A stretch of 64,000 nucleotides of DNA from Sphingomonas sp. (GTDB taxonomy: Bacteria; Pseudomonadota; Alphaproteobacteria; Sphingomonadales; Sphingomonadaceae). Position numbers and translations under genes: made by a program. Positions 8,942 to 17,390 of the stretch are shown in pieces. Location: contig NZ_QFOB01000006.1 of assembly GCF_003248515.1 (NCBI RefSeq), positions 124,001 to 188,000 on the forward strand, in the 5' to 3' direction. Under the pieces are notes generated by a model. It ran no database searches, had not been told where the DNA came from, and saw only the letters and a program-made list of their open reading frames with translations. Numbering within the stretch: the stretch's first letter is position 1; every line of letters starts with the position of its first letter.

Positions 8942-11251
8942 TCAGCGCGGCGCGCGCAGTTTCGGCAGTATCGCCTGGAGGCTGGCCCTCACATCGCCGC
9001 CGGCCCGATCCCCGCTCGCCGCCGCACGGCTCATCGCCGCGCACGCGAACTGGAAGGCGAGGATCGATTCCGCGCCCTGATTCAGGTTTACCCGATTGCT
9101 CATCAGGCCATCGTAACAGCCGCCATCCGCCAGCGTGACCATCGGCAGATCGAGATCATTTTCGCCGAGATACCATTCATAGGCGCGCCGCGCCGCGACG
9201 GACCATTTCCGGTCGCCCGTCAGCCGCAGCGCGACGAGTGCCGCATCGATCGTCGCCCAGGCTTCCAGCGGCTGCTGGTCGAACGGCAGGGGCGGCTCAT
9301 AGGCCCGCCAGAAGCTGTCCGTACCGACGGCGCGGAACTGTCCCAGCGGGTTCGTCTGGTGGCCGTCCAGCCAGGTCAACGCATCGATCGCATCATCCAG
9401 CATCGCCTGATTGGCCAGCCGATGCGCGCCGCGCATCAGGGCTTCGGGCAGCCGGGCATTGTCATAGGCGAGCACCGCCTCGAACCAGGTCCATCCCTCG
9501 CGCCGGCCAAGGCGCAGGCGCCGCCAGAGCCGGTCCGAAAATTCCTCGATCAGCCTGCGCGCGACGGGATGATCGGGATGCGCATCCAGCACGGCATCGG
9601 CGCCGAGCAGCGCGAACGCCCAGGTGCGGGGACTGGCCAGCGGCAGCGAGAAAGGCGCGACCTGATCGAACAGGTGCAGCGCCCACTGGCGCAGATCCTG
9701 CTGCCTCGCCTCCGCCGCCGTCACGCCGATCGTCCACAAGGAGCGACCGAAACTGTCCTCCGATCCCTCATCCTCCAGCCAGCCGCGATCGAAGGCCATG
9801 AAATTGCGGAAGCGGCCCTTGTCGCCATTCCAGGCATGCTGGACGAACGAGGCATAGACATGCGCGAGTTCGTCCGCCTTCTCCGCGGGATCGTCTATCC
9901 GGTGCATCAGCATCAGCGCCCGGCAATTATCGTCGACGCAATAGCCATGGTCGCGATCGGGCACCGAATAGATCGAATGCTGGAGCATGCCGCAGCCGTC
10001 CGTCATCCGCTCGATCGCGTCCAGCTTCGGCGCATGGATTTCATGCGCCCGCGCCGGCATGGCCCCGGCACGCGCCAGGCGTACGGGCCGCCGCGCGATG
10101 GCTTCGCCACAGATCGCCAGATAGGCGCGCGCGAACCTGTCCCACGTCATCGTCCGGCCCACTTCATAGGCGGACTGGCCCATCCGCCTCAGCAGATCGG
10201 GCTGGTCGAGCAGATCGTTGATCGTGTCGGCAAAGCCTTCGACATCGCCGAACGGAACGAGCTGGCCGATGCTGTCATCCAGCAATTCCTCTGCATGCCA
10301 GTAAGGCGTGGAAACGACCGGCTTGCCCAGCGCGACCGAATAGGAAAGCGTGCCGCTCGTGATCTGGGTCGGCGAGAGATAGGGTGTGACGTAGATGTCG
10401 GTCGCCTGGAGATAATCGAGCAGCCGCTCCTGATCGAGAAATCCATCTATGAAGCGCACATGATCGCTCACGCCCAGCTCAAGGGCGAGCGCGGCCAGGC
10501 TCTCGCGATAGGCCTCCCCCTCGCGTGCGACGAGATGGGGGTGGGTCGCCCCAAGAATGACGTAGAGCGCATCCGGATGCGCCGCGACGATGCGCGGGAG
10601 CGCGCGGATCATCGTTTCGATGCCCTTGTTGGGCGAAAGCAACCCGAAGGTGAGCAGCACGCAATGCCCATCGAAGCCGAAGGCAGGCTTCAGCGCCTCG
10701 GTATCCAGCAGCGGACGATCGGGCACGCCATGCGGCACGATCGCGACCTGCTCGCCCCCAATACCATGCACCGCCTTGAGGATCTCGACACCCTTGCGCG
10801 CCATCACAACCAGCTTGAAGGCGCGGCGTGCCAGCGCCTCGATCACCGCACGCTGTTCGGAATTGGGATATTCCAGCACGGTGTGAAGCGTGACGACCAC
10901 CGGCGCATCGACGCGATCGAGCAGCTTCAGCAGCAGCGCACCGGCGGGGCCGCCGAAAATCCCATATTCGTGCTGGACGATGACGACCTCGGCGCCACTT
11001 TCGTTGATCCGGCGCGCCGCCTGAACATAATCGGCCAGGTCTTCCTGCGCGATCGAGCACACCACCTCGGGGCCATAGGCATGGGCCGAGCCGGGATCGT
11101 CCATCGCATAAAGATCCACCGCAAGTGCGGGATCAGCGGCGATCAGCGCCTCGCGCACGTCGCGGGTGAAGGTCGAAATTCCGCAAAGCCGCGGGGGGCT
11201 GTTGCCGATCAGGGCTACGCGCTTGATGCTCACGGCCGACGGCTCCCGCAT
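8942..11251 (-). CDS. Two-domain glycosyltransferase (GT4-like) with C-terminal helical domain
   Basis: About 769 residues. The N-terminal half (roughly 1-390) is a GT-B glycosyltransferase: it has GNSPPRLCGISTFTRDV near the start, EYGIFGG, VAIVPHGVPD, LLTFGLLSPNKGIETMIRAL and LSYSVALGKPVVSTPYW in the nucleotide-sugar part. The C-terminal half (about 400-769) is alpha-helical and rich in Trp/Asp, with SIYSVPDRDHGYCVDDNCRA and NQGAESILAF, resembling an alpha/alpha-barrel glycosidase-like fold; its role is unknown. ATG 11251 follows AGAGGGA. It is paired with the GH130 gene 151 bases downstream. Confidence 0.85.
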   Translation of the reverse strand: MREPSAVSIKRVALIGNSPPRLCGISTFTRDVREALIAADPALAVDLYAMDDPGSAHAYGPEVVCSIAQEDLADYVQAARRINESGAEVVIVQHEYGIFGGPAGALLLKLLDRVDAPVVVTLHTVLEYPNSEQRAVIEALARRAFKLVVMARKGVEILKAVHGIGGEQVAIVPHGVPDRPLLDTEALKPAFGFDGHCVLLTFGLLSPNKGIETMIRALPRIVAAHPDALYVILGATHPHLVAREGEAYRESLAALALELGVSDHVRFIDGFLDQERLLDYLQATDIYVTPYLSPTQITSGTLSYSVALGKPVVSTPYWHAEELLDDSIGQLVPFGDVEGFADTINDLLDQPDLLRRMGQSAYEVGRTMTWDRFARAYLAICGEAIARRPVRLARAGAMPARAHEIHAPKLDAIERMTDGCGMLQHSIYSVPDRDHGYCVDDNCRALMLMHRIDDPAEKADELAHVYASFVQHAWNGDKGRFRNFMAFDRGWLEDEGSEDSFGRSLWTIGVTAAEARQQDLRQWALHLFDQVAPFSLPLASPRTWAFALLGADAVLDAHPDHPVARRLIEEFSDRLWRRLRLGRREGWTWFEAVLAYDNARLPEALMRGAHRLANQAMLDDAIDALTWLDGHQTNPLGQFRAVGTDSFWRAYEPPLPFDQQPLEAWATIDAALVALRLTGDRKWSVAARRAYEWYLGENDLDLPMVTLADGGCYDGLMSNRVNLNQGAESILAFQFACAAMSRAAASGDRAGGDVRASLQAILPKLRAPR

Positions 11252-11427
11252 TCCCAATTCCCTCTCGCAATAGGGCCCGACGCACGGTTACCAAATGGTA
11301 AACATATGACGCTCGATGAACCACAATTCAGAATGTTTAAGAAGACGGAAGGTTGCATCGGATCGCATGCTGCAATGCGGCATCCGCCCTGGCGATCCGT
11401 CGCGCGGGATCGAAATTGGCGTTGACG

Positions 11428-11448
11428 CATTAGCTTGCGACGCTAATG
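11428..11448. promoter_or_regulatory. Inverted repeat in the promoter region of the small lipoprotein gene
   Basis: CATTAGC / GCTAATG, 7-base perfect arms with a 7-base spacer, about 55 bases before the lipoprotein start and next to a TTGACG element. It could be an operator; no regulator is identified. Confidence 0.3.
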
Positions 11449-11503
11449 GGACGCGCTGGGACGGCATTCGGGCCGGACCCAAAACAAAATATGGAGTGTC
11501 GGA

Positions 11504-11740
11504 ATGAAGAAGGTAGTCTTTGTTCTTGCCGCTGCCGGCCTGATGTCTCTGGCCGCCTGCAGCAAGCAGACGCCGGCTGAGAATGCGGCTGACGCGACTG
11601 CGAATGCTCTCGACAATGCCGGCGAGAATCTCGAAGACATGGCCGAGAACACTTCGAATGACGCAGCAGCGGAAGCGCTCGGCAATGCCGCCGAGAATGC
11701 TCACGACGCGGCCGACGCCGTCGAAGCCAACAAGTCGTAA
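11504..11740 (+). CDS. Small alanine-rich lipoprotein
   Basis: 78 residues. The signal peptide MKKVVFVLAAAGLMSLAAC ends in a lipobox (SLAAC), so the mature protein of about 60 residues should be lipid-anchored. The rest is acidic and Ala/Asn-rich with heptad-like spacing (ATANALDNAGENLEDMAEN), suggesting a helical rod like small entericidin or Lpp-like lipoproteins; I do not assign a family. GGAGTG lies upstream of ATG 11504. Monocistronic, with its own terminator. Confidence 0.8.
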   Translation: MKKVVFVLAAAGLMSLAACSKQTPAENAADATANALDNAGENLEDMAENTSNDAAAEALGNAAENAHDAADAVEANKS

Positions 11741-11786
11741 TTTCGCGGGCGCGCCCATCACGGGCGTGCCGTAGTGAAACGATTGG

Positions 11787-11820
11787 GCGGGCGTCCGGTA
11801 ACGGGCGCCCGCTTTCGTTT
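11787..11820 (+). terminator. Rho-independent terminator after the small lipoprotein gene
   Basis: GCGGGCG / CGCCCGC stem around a 12-base loop, followed by TTTCGTTT. Confidence 0.75.
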
Positions 11821-11888
11821 GCGCGTCATTTTCATTTGTGCCCCCGGTTCGTTCGTATAGGGCCATCCGCCCGGCTCAGGAGCAGAGC

Positions 11889-13442
11889 GTGTCCGATATC
11901 GTCCCCGCATCGCCTTCCGCCGATACCGCCCACGGTGCTCCGCTTGTGCTGTTCAACAGCATGACCCGATCGCTGGAGGATTTCCGGCCGATCGATCCGG
12001 CGATGGTGCGGCTCTACAGTTGCGGGCCGACCGTCTACAATTTCGCCCATCTCGGCAATCTGCGCGCCTATGTATTCACGGATACGCTGCGCCGGACGCT
12101 GAACTGGAAGGGCTGGGCGACGACGCACGTCATCAACATCACCGATGTCGGCCATCTGACCTCCGATGCCGACGCGGGCGAAGATAAGATGGAAGCCGCC
12201 GCGCTCGCGCAATCCCGCTCCATCTGGGACATTGCGGCTTTTTATACCGATGCCTTCAAGGCGGATCTCGCGGGGCTCAACATCCTGAGCCCCAGCCTGT
12301 GGTCCGTCGCGACCGATCATATCCAGGATATGATCGCCTTCGCCCGCATTCTGGAAGAACGCGGCAGCACCTATCAGCTGGAAGGCGGCCTCTATTTCGA
12401 CACCGCCACCGTGCCCGATTACGGGCGCCTCGCCGGCCATCGTGGCGACGAGACGGTCGGCCGGATCGCCGATGTGGAAGGAAAGCGCCATCCGGCCGAT
12501 TTCGCGATCTGGCGAAGCTCGGCCCCCGGCGCCGATCGACAGATGGAATGGGATTCGCCCTGGGGCCGTGGCGCGCCCGGCTGGCATCTCGAATGCTCGG
12601 TAATGAGCCTTAAATATCTGGGCGCTCAATTCGACATCCACACGGGCGGGATCGATCATCGCGAGATCCATCACTGCAACGAGATCGCGCAGAACCAGGC
12701 TTATAACGAAACATCACGAACAGGCGCCAACCTGTGGATGCACAACAATTTTCTGGTCGATCGTGGCGGCAAGATGTCCAAGAGCAAGGGCGGTTTCGCC
12801 ACGCTGCCCGGCCTGATCGAGCGGGGCGTGCATCCGCTCGCCTATCGCCTGCTCTGCCTATCCTCCCATTATCGCTCGGAACTGGAATTTTCGGGTGAGG
12901 CGCTGTCGGCGGCACTGATCCGGCTCAAGCGCCTGATCCTCGCCGTCGCCCAGCTCAAGGCCAGGGTCGGCGCCCTGCCCTGGCTCGCGCCCACTCTGGA
13001 AATGACGGCGACGCGCGGTGCCAGCCTGTCCTATCAGCGCGGCGTGATCGAGGAGCCGCTCGGCGCGCGCGCGCGCGCGATGATCGGGGCATTCGATGCC
13101 GCGCTCTCGGCAGATCTGATGACGCCGCAGGCCCTCCCCCTTCTGGAGGAAGCGCTGACGGCCAAGGGAATGGAGGCCGAGGAGCGACTGAGGCTCGCCG
13201 CAAGCTTCGATCTGGCACTCGGCCTCAATCTCCTGACGCTCGACCGGCGCGCGCTCGCCCTGCGTCCGGCTGCGGCCTCGCTGGCGGATGAGGAGGTCGA
13301 ATCGCTGCTCGACGAGCGACAGGCCGCACGGCTCGAAAAAAATTATGCCAGGTCGGATGCGCTGCGTGAAAGACTGAATGACGCGGGCGTCGAGGTGATG
13401 GATGGCGATGCACTTCGCTGGGAGTGGCGCCCGCATCTGTGA
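11889..13442 (+). CDS. cysS: Cysteine--tRNA ligase
   Basis: Charges tRNA-Cys. 517 residues, slightly longer than the usual 460-500. CGPTVYNFAHLGNLRAY contains the HIGH-type motif with its zinc cysteine, WHLECSVMS and the histidines of GGIDHREIHH complete the zinc site, and GGKMSKSKGG is the KMSKS loop. GTG 11889 is chosen because AGGAG lies 6 bases upstream; a start at 11838 would add a non-conserved leader. The N-terminal extension of about 18 residues before LVLFNSMTR is unusual but has normal codon use. Confidence 0.96.
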   Translation: MSDIVPASPSADTAHGAPLVLFNSMTRSLEDFRPIDPAMVRLYSCGPTVYNFAHLGNLRAYVFTDTLRRTLNWKGWATTHVINITDVGHLTSDADAGEDKMEAAALAQSRSIWDIAAFYTDAFKADLAGLNILSPSLWSVATDHIQDMIAFARILEERGSTYQLEGGLYFDTATVPDYGRLAGHRGDETVGRIADVEGKRHPADFAIWRSSAPGADRQMEWDSPWGRGAPGWHLECSVMSLKYLGAQFDIHTGGIDHREIHHCNEIAQNQAYNETSRTGANLWMHNNFLVDRGGKMSKSKGGFATLPGLIERGVHPLAYRLLCLSSHYRSELEFSGEALSAALIRLKRLILAVAQLKARVGALPWLAPTLEMTATRGASLSYQRGVIEEPLGARARAMIGAFDAALSADLMTPQALPLLEEALTAKGMEAEERLRLAASFDLALGLNLLTLDRRALALRPAAASLADEEVESLLDERQAARLEKNYARSDALRERLNDAGVEVMDGDALRWEWRPHL

Positions 13443-13849
13443 GGCCCACATTACCTGCGATGCCGTGTTTCGCACCTCATGTGGTGTCGATATGGGCATC
13501 CCGCATGCCTCGGGGCACTTTTTAACGAATTCCGCCAATCTTGCTGCATTGTTGCGGTTAAACCGACGCCAAGCACAACTCGCCGCTGCCCCATATCTGG
13601 TCCGGATCGGACATGGTAAACGGCTGGCATTACGCGGTGTGGGGGCACTGAATATGCAGCAGGATTGGCATGCGACCGAGCCTTGTCTGGCCCGGCACCG
13701 CAGCCCTGAACGGGCATAATTCTACTACCGAAGTCGAGTGCGTATCCGCGTTCCTGCGGAGCTGTTAACTCGCCCCTTTAACCTCGTTGAAATGAGTTGC
13801 GACGATCCTGATTGGCAGGGTTTGTTGTGTGCGTGAGCGAGGTTCAAAG
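13443..13849. other. Intergenic region between cysS and the FeeM-like gene
   Basis: About 400 bases in which I find no convincing gene, RNA or repeat. Short open frames on both strands lack ribosome-binding sites. The last 100 bases are less GC-rich and probably carry the promoter of the next gene. Confidence 0.5.
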
Positions 13850-14689
13850 ATGTCTTTTGGACTGGTGGCGACCAATGATGTCGCAAACGACTATATCGTG
13901 GCGGAGCCATTTGCCGCGCCGGAAGAGAAGCTCGGAATCATCCGGATTCCGCTCCCTGGGCGTATGTATGACGGCCGGGATGTCTCGATCGACATCGCCA
14001 CATCCTATGAGCATCGCCAGATGGCGTGCGATCTGATCAATCGTCGCTATTCATGGCGCGGCTATGGCGACGATCACCAGCTCATCAACCGTCCCAGCCA
14101 CACGACCTTCACCGTTTCGACCGGCAGTGATGTGATCGGCACGGTCACCCTCGCAGCAGATTCCGATCGGGGCCTTTCGGCGGATACTCTGTTTCGCCCG
14201 GAAATAGACGAATATCGGAACGGGCCCGATGCCTGCGTCTGCGAACTCACCAAGCTTGCCTTCGATACGAACGCCGAATCCAAGCACCTGCTCGGCGCGC
14301 TGTTCCACGTCGTGTTCATCTACGGCATCTGGAAGCACAAGGGCACGGATCTGTTCATCGAGGTCAACCCGCGGCATCGCCGCTTTTATGAGGCGATGCT
14401 GGGTTTCTCCCGGATCGGCGAGCTTCGGATGAACGAGAGCGTCAGCGCGCCTTCCCAGCTCATGTGGCTGCGCGTCGCCGATATCCGCCAGAAGATCGAT
14501 GCTTATGCCGGCATGGGCGATGCGGCGGGCTGCCGTTCGCTCTATCCCTTCTTCCTGACGAGCCTGGAGGAAGCGACCGCCTGCATCCAGCTCGGGGCAG
14601 CGACGCTGGAAGCCGCGACCCGATCGGCAAGCTTCCCGCTGCGATCGCAAGGCGACGCTATTCGCCCGCGGGCGGAACAGCGGGGATAA
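13850..14689 (+). CDS. FeeM-like N-acyl amino acid synthase (GNAT fold)
   Basis: 279 residues. The core has VCELTKLAFDTNAESKHLLG, FHVVFIYGIWKHKG, DLFIEVNPRHRRFYEAML and GFSRIG, the pattern of FeeM-type N-acyl amino acid synthases and the related PEP-CTERM/exosortase-associated acyltransferases, which join an acyl-ACP fatty chain to an amine. A C-terminal tail of about 60 residues (LYPFFLTSLEEATACIQLG onward) is helical. ATG 13850 is chosen over GTG 13829 because GCGAGG lies 7 bases upstream. A PEP-CTERM protein gene lies 430 bases downstream on the other strand. Acyl donor and acceptor are unknown. Confidence 0.8.
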   Translation: MSFGLVATNDVANDYIVAEPFAAPEEKLGIIRIPLPGRMYDGRDVSIDIATSYEHRQMACDLINRRYSWRGYGDDHQLINRPSHTTFTVSTGSDVIGTVTLAADSDRGLSADTLFRPEIDEYRNGPDACVCELTKLAFDTNAESKHLLGALFHVVFIYGIWKHKGTDLFIEVNPRHRRFYEAMLGFSRIGELRMNESVSAPSQLMWLRVADIRQKIDAYAGMGDAAGCRSLYPFFLTSLEEATACIQLGAATLEAATRSASFPLRSQGDAIRPRAEQRG

Positions 14690-15064
14690 CAGGAGCCTCG
14701 CGCCTTCGATTGAGGACGAGATGCAGAGGGCAGGCAGGCGAAACTTGGCGTATCGCAAGCAGTGATATCCCTGCCCATATGTGCCGGTGAGATCGATATG
14801 CCCTTCTGGCTGGGGGCGCGGGAGATGAGCCGAATCGGCTCCCGGCTACCGGGTCATCTGGCGGCACACCTCGCGCATGCGGATGCCGGGCGCCCCTAAA
14901 GCTCTCCGCCTTCTTGTCGATGGCGCCATCGGTATCGGCGCCCCAGCACCTCTTCTCGCTTGTTGCGAACCGACGAACGGCTCGGCCGCTTCGACCCGAA
15001 AAGAGGGAATCCGATACCGGAATCAAAACAGCGCCGCGAACGGTCTCCCGAACGCAGCGCCGCC
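14690..15064. other. Intergenic region between the FeeM-like gene and the convergent PEP-CTERM gene
   Basis: About 375 bases between two converging genes. I see no credible coding frame and no tRNA; the only clear element is the terminator at its right-hand edge. Confidence 0.5.
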
Positions 15065-15105
15065 TGAAAAGAAAAACGCCGGCCAGTACGAACCCGGCCG
15101 GCGTT
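15065..15105 (-). terminator. Rho-independent terminator of the FxDxF PEP-CTERM gene
   Basis: AACGCCGGCC / GGCCGGCGTT stem (10 base pairs, 11-base loop); on the minus strand it runs into TTTTTCTTTTC. It lies 18 bases after the stop codon. Confidence 0.9.
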
Positions 15106-15122
15106 TAACTTTTATCCGTCTC

Positions 15123-15701
15123 TTACGAGAAGGAAACCTTGGTCGAAGCCGAACGGCTACGGCGGCAAGCAGCGCCGAGCACGCCGAAGCCGACAACCAT
15201 CATCGCCCAGGTGGCCGATTCCGGAACCGGCGAAGCAGCGAACTGTGCCGTACCGGTGAAGTTGGCGGTGCCCGAAACGGTGCCGACAACGCGGATCGTG
15301 TTCTGGACGTTCGCCAGGATCTGGATGAGGTCGATGCTCGCCTTCATGCCGTTGGCGGTCGTCGTGATCGTCAGCGGATTACCGTTGAAGTAAACCTGCG
15401 TGAAGGTCAGCGAGTCGGACGCGAACACGAAGCTCGTGGTCACGCCGCCGGTGCCGAAGCCATCCTGCGGAATGGTGAACACGAACGAGTCGTCGAACGA
15501 GGTGGTCGGCGAAGTGTAGGTCGCGCCGAATTCCGCGTTGATGACCGGATCGTTCGGCGTGGCCGTCTCCGGGGTCAGGCGGAAATAGGCTACGCCCGGC
15601 AGGTTGGTGCCCACGGGATAGGTCGTAGCGTTAGCAGCAACAGCGCTACCGAACGCCAGCGCAACAGCGGCACCCTGCAGCAAAAGCTTCCGAACAGTCA
15701 T
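15123..15701 (-). CDS. FxDxF-type PEP-CTERM exported protein
   Basis: 192 residues. Signal peptide MTVRKLLLQGAAVALAFGSA..., then a beta-rich domain with TSFDDSFVFTIP (the FxDxF signature), and a C-terminal sorting signal: VPESATWAMMVVGFGVLG followed by the basic cluster CRRSRS. This is a PEPxxWA-type tail with Ser in place of the second Pro. Such proteins are cut by an exosortase and go to the envelope or extracellular matrix; no exosortase is in this window. ATG 15701 follows AGGGAG. It has its own terminator, and an inverted repeat lies upstream. Confidence 0.87.
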   Translation of the reverse strand: MTVRKLLLQGAAVALAFGSAVAANATTYPVGTNLPGVAYFRLTPETATPNDPVINAEFGATYTSPTTSFDDSFVFTIPQDGFGTGGVTTSFVFASDSLTFTQVYFNGNPLTITTTANGMKASIDLIQILANVQNTIRVVGTVSGTANFTGTAQFAASPVPESATWAMMVVGFGVLGAACRRSRSASTKVSFS

Positions 15702-15756
15702 GGCAAATCTCCCTTTACTCTCACGCTGACCGCCCAGCGCGCCCCACAGCGAGTCG

Positions 15757-15795
15757 AACATTCCGGTCGCGATTCATATATCTTTCCGGAACGTT
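15757..15795. promoter_or_regulatory. Inverted repeat upstream of the FxDxF PEP-CTERM gene
   Basis: AACATTCCGG and CCGGAACGTT, 9 of 10 positions complementary, spaced by 19 bases that include the AT-rich TTCATATATC. It lies 56-94 bases before the start codon, where an operator flanking the promoter would be. The cognate regulator is unknown. Confidence 0.4.
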
Positions 15796-15836
15796 AACAT
15801 CAACAGGAATTTTGCGCCGCAACAACATGGTTAACG

Positions 15837-17390
15837 CTATGTTGAGGACTTCCATGCCAGGATCGGCTTGCGTGCTGCCGCCGTCTCGTCGAGCCGCCGG
15901 CGCGGGGCATAGAAGGGCGCCGCCTTGAGGCTGAGATCGCCCGCCCGCGCCCGCTCCGCCACCGAACGCAGCGCGCCGATGAACTGGTCGAGCGATGCCT
16001 TGCTCTCGGTTTCGGTCGGCTCGATCAGCATCGCGCCATGAACGACCAGCGGGAAATACATGGTCATTGGGTGGAAGCCTTCGTCGATCAGGCCCTTGGC
16101 GATGTCCATCGTCGAAAGCCCTTCGGCGAGCCCCTCATCCGAGAACAGCGCCTCATGCATGCAGGGGCCGCTGTCCCCGAATGGCGCATCGAGCACGTCA
16201 TCCAACTGGCGCAACACGTAATTTGCGTTGAGCACGGCATCCTCCGCCACCTGCCGCAGACCATCCGCGCCGTGGCTCATCATGTACGAGGCGGCACGGG
16301 TGAACATGCCCATCTGGCCATGGAAGGCGGCCATGCGGCCGAAGCTCTTCGAATGATCCGCATCGGCCGTCTCCTCCTCCACGAGGATGAACGTGTCGCC
16401 CGTCTTCTCGACGAACGGGAGCGGTGCGAAGGGCGTCAGCGCCTCCGAGAACACCACCGGGCCAGCGCCCGGCCCACCGCCACCATGCGGCGTGGAGAAG
16501 GTCTTGTGGAGGTTGATGTGCATCGCATCGATGCCCAGATCGCCCGGGCGGACGCGACCGACGATCGCGTTGAAGTTCGCACCGTCACAATAGACGAGCG
16601 CACCCGCAGCATGCACGGCCTCGCAGATTTCGACCATCTCGCGCTCGAACAGACCGCAGGTGTTCGGATTGGTGATCATCACCGCCGCGACGTCCGGCCC
16701 CAGCCGGGCCTCGAGGGCCGCGCGATCGACACGGCCGGCCTTGGTGGCCGGGATCGTCTCCACCGAATAGCCGCAGAAGGCCGCCGTGGCGGGATTTGTG
16801 CCATGGGCGCTTTCCGGCACCAGCACCACCTTGCGCGCGTCTCCCCGCGCTTCCAGCGCCGAGCGGATCGCCAGCAGACCGCACAATTCGCCGTGCGCCC
16901 CCGCCTTCGGGCTCATCGCCACCGAATTCATGCCGGTCAGCTTGATGAGCCATTCGCCGACCACATGGATCAGTTCATAGGCGCCCTGCACGGTTTCGGC
17001 CGGCTGCAAGGGATGCACGTCGGCGAAACCCGGAAGCCGGGCCATCCGCTCGTTCAGGCGCGGATTGTGCTTCATCGTGCACGATCCGAGCGGAAACAGC
17101 CCGAGATCGATCGCGTAATTCTGCCGGCTGAGGCGCGTATAATGGCGCACGGCCTCCGGCTCGGAAAGGCCGGGCAGGCCGATCGAAGCCCCACGCTCCA
17201 GCCCGCCCAGGCGGGAGCTTGCCGCCGGCACCTCGTCAAAATCGACGCCACAGCCCTCCTCGCCACCAATCTCGAAGATCAGTGGTTCTTCCAGCATCAG
17301 GGCGCGATTGCCGGTGAACGTTCCCTCCTCGGGTTCGCCATTCGCCGCCAGCGCGCGCTCGGGGCGCCAGCCACTCGGATTGATCGTCAT
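15837..17390 (-). CDS. gcvPB: Glycine dehydrogenase (decarboxylating) subunit 2
   Basis: C-terminal half of the P-protein of the glycine cleavage system, 517 residues, carrying the PLP site INLHKTFSTPHGGGGPG. It decarboxylates glycine and passes the aminomethyl group to lipoyl-GcvH. Other landmarks are LGSCTMKHNPRLNE, GAHGELCGLLAI and ITNPNTCGLFE. It overlaps gcvPA by four bases (ATGA). Last gene of gcvT-gcvH-gcvPA-gcvPB. Confidence 0.96.
   Translation of the reverse strand: MTINPSGWRPERALAANGEPEEGTFTGNRALMLEEPLIFEIGGEEGCGVDFDEVPAASSRLGGLERGASIGLPGLSEPEAVRHYTRLSRQNYAIDLGLFPLGSCTMKHNPRLNERMARLPGFADVHPLQPAETVQGAYELIHVVGEWLIKLTGMNSVAMSPKAGAHGELCGLLAIRSALEARGDARKVVLVPESAHGTNPATAAFCGYSVETIPATKAGRVDRAALEARLGPDVAAVMITNPNTCGLFEREMVEICEAVHAAGALVYCDGANFNAIVGRVRPGDLGIDAMHINLHKTFSTPHGGGGPGAGPVVFSEALTPFAPLPFVEKTGDTFILVEEETADADHSKSFGRMAAFHGQMGMFTRAASYMMSHGADGLRQVAEDAVLNANYVLRQLDDVLDAPFGDSGPCMHEALFSDEGLAEGLSTMDIAKGLIDEGFHPMTMYFPLVVHGAMLIEPTETESKASLDQFIGALRSVAERARAGDLSLKAAPFYAPRRRLDETAAARKPILAWKSST

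Noticed and set aside
9359..11425. A 688-codon open frame opposite the glycosyltransferase
   Set aside because: It is antisense to a gene with clear family motifs, has an Arg/His/Gln-rich composition typical of GC-rich shadow frames, and no ribosome-binding site.
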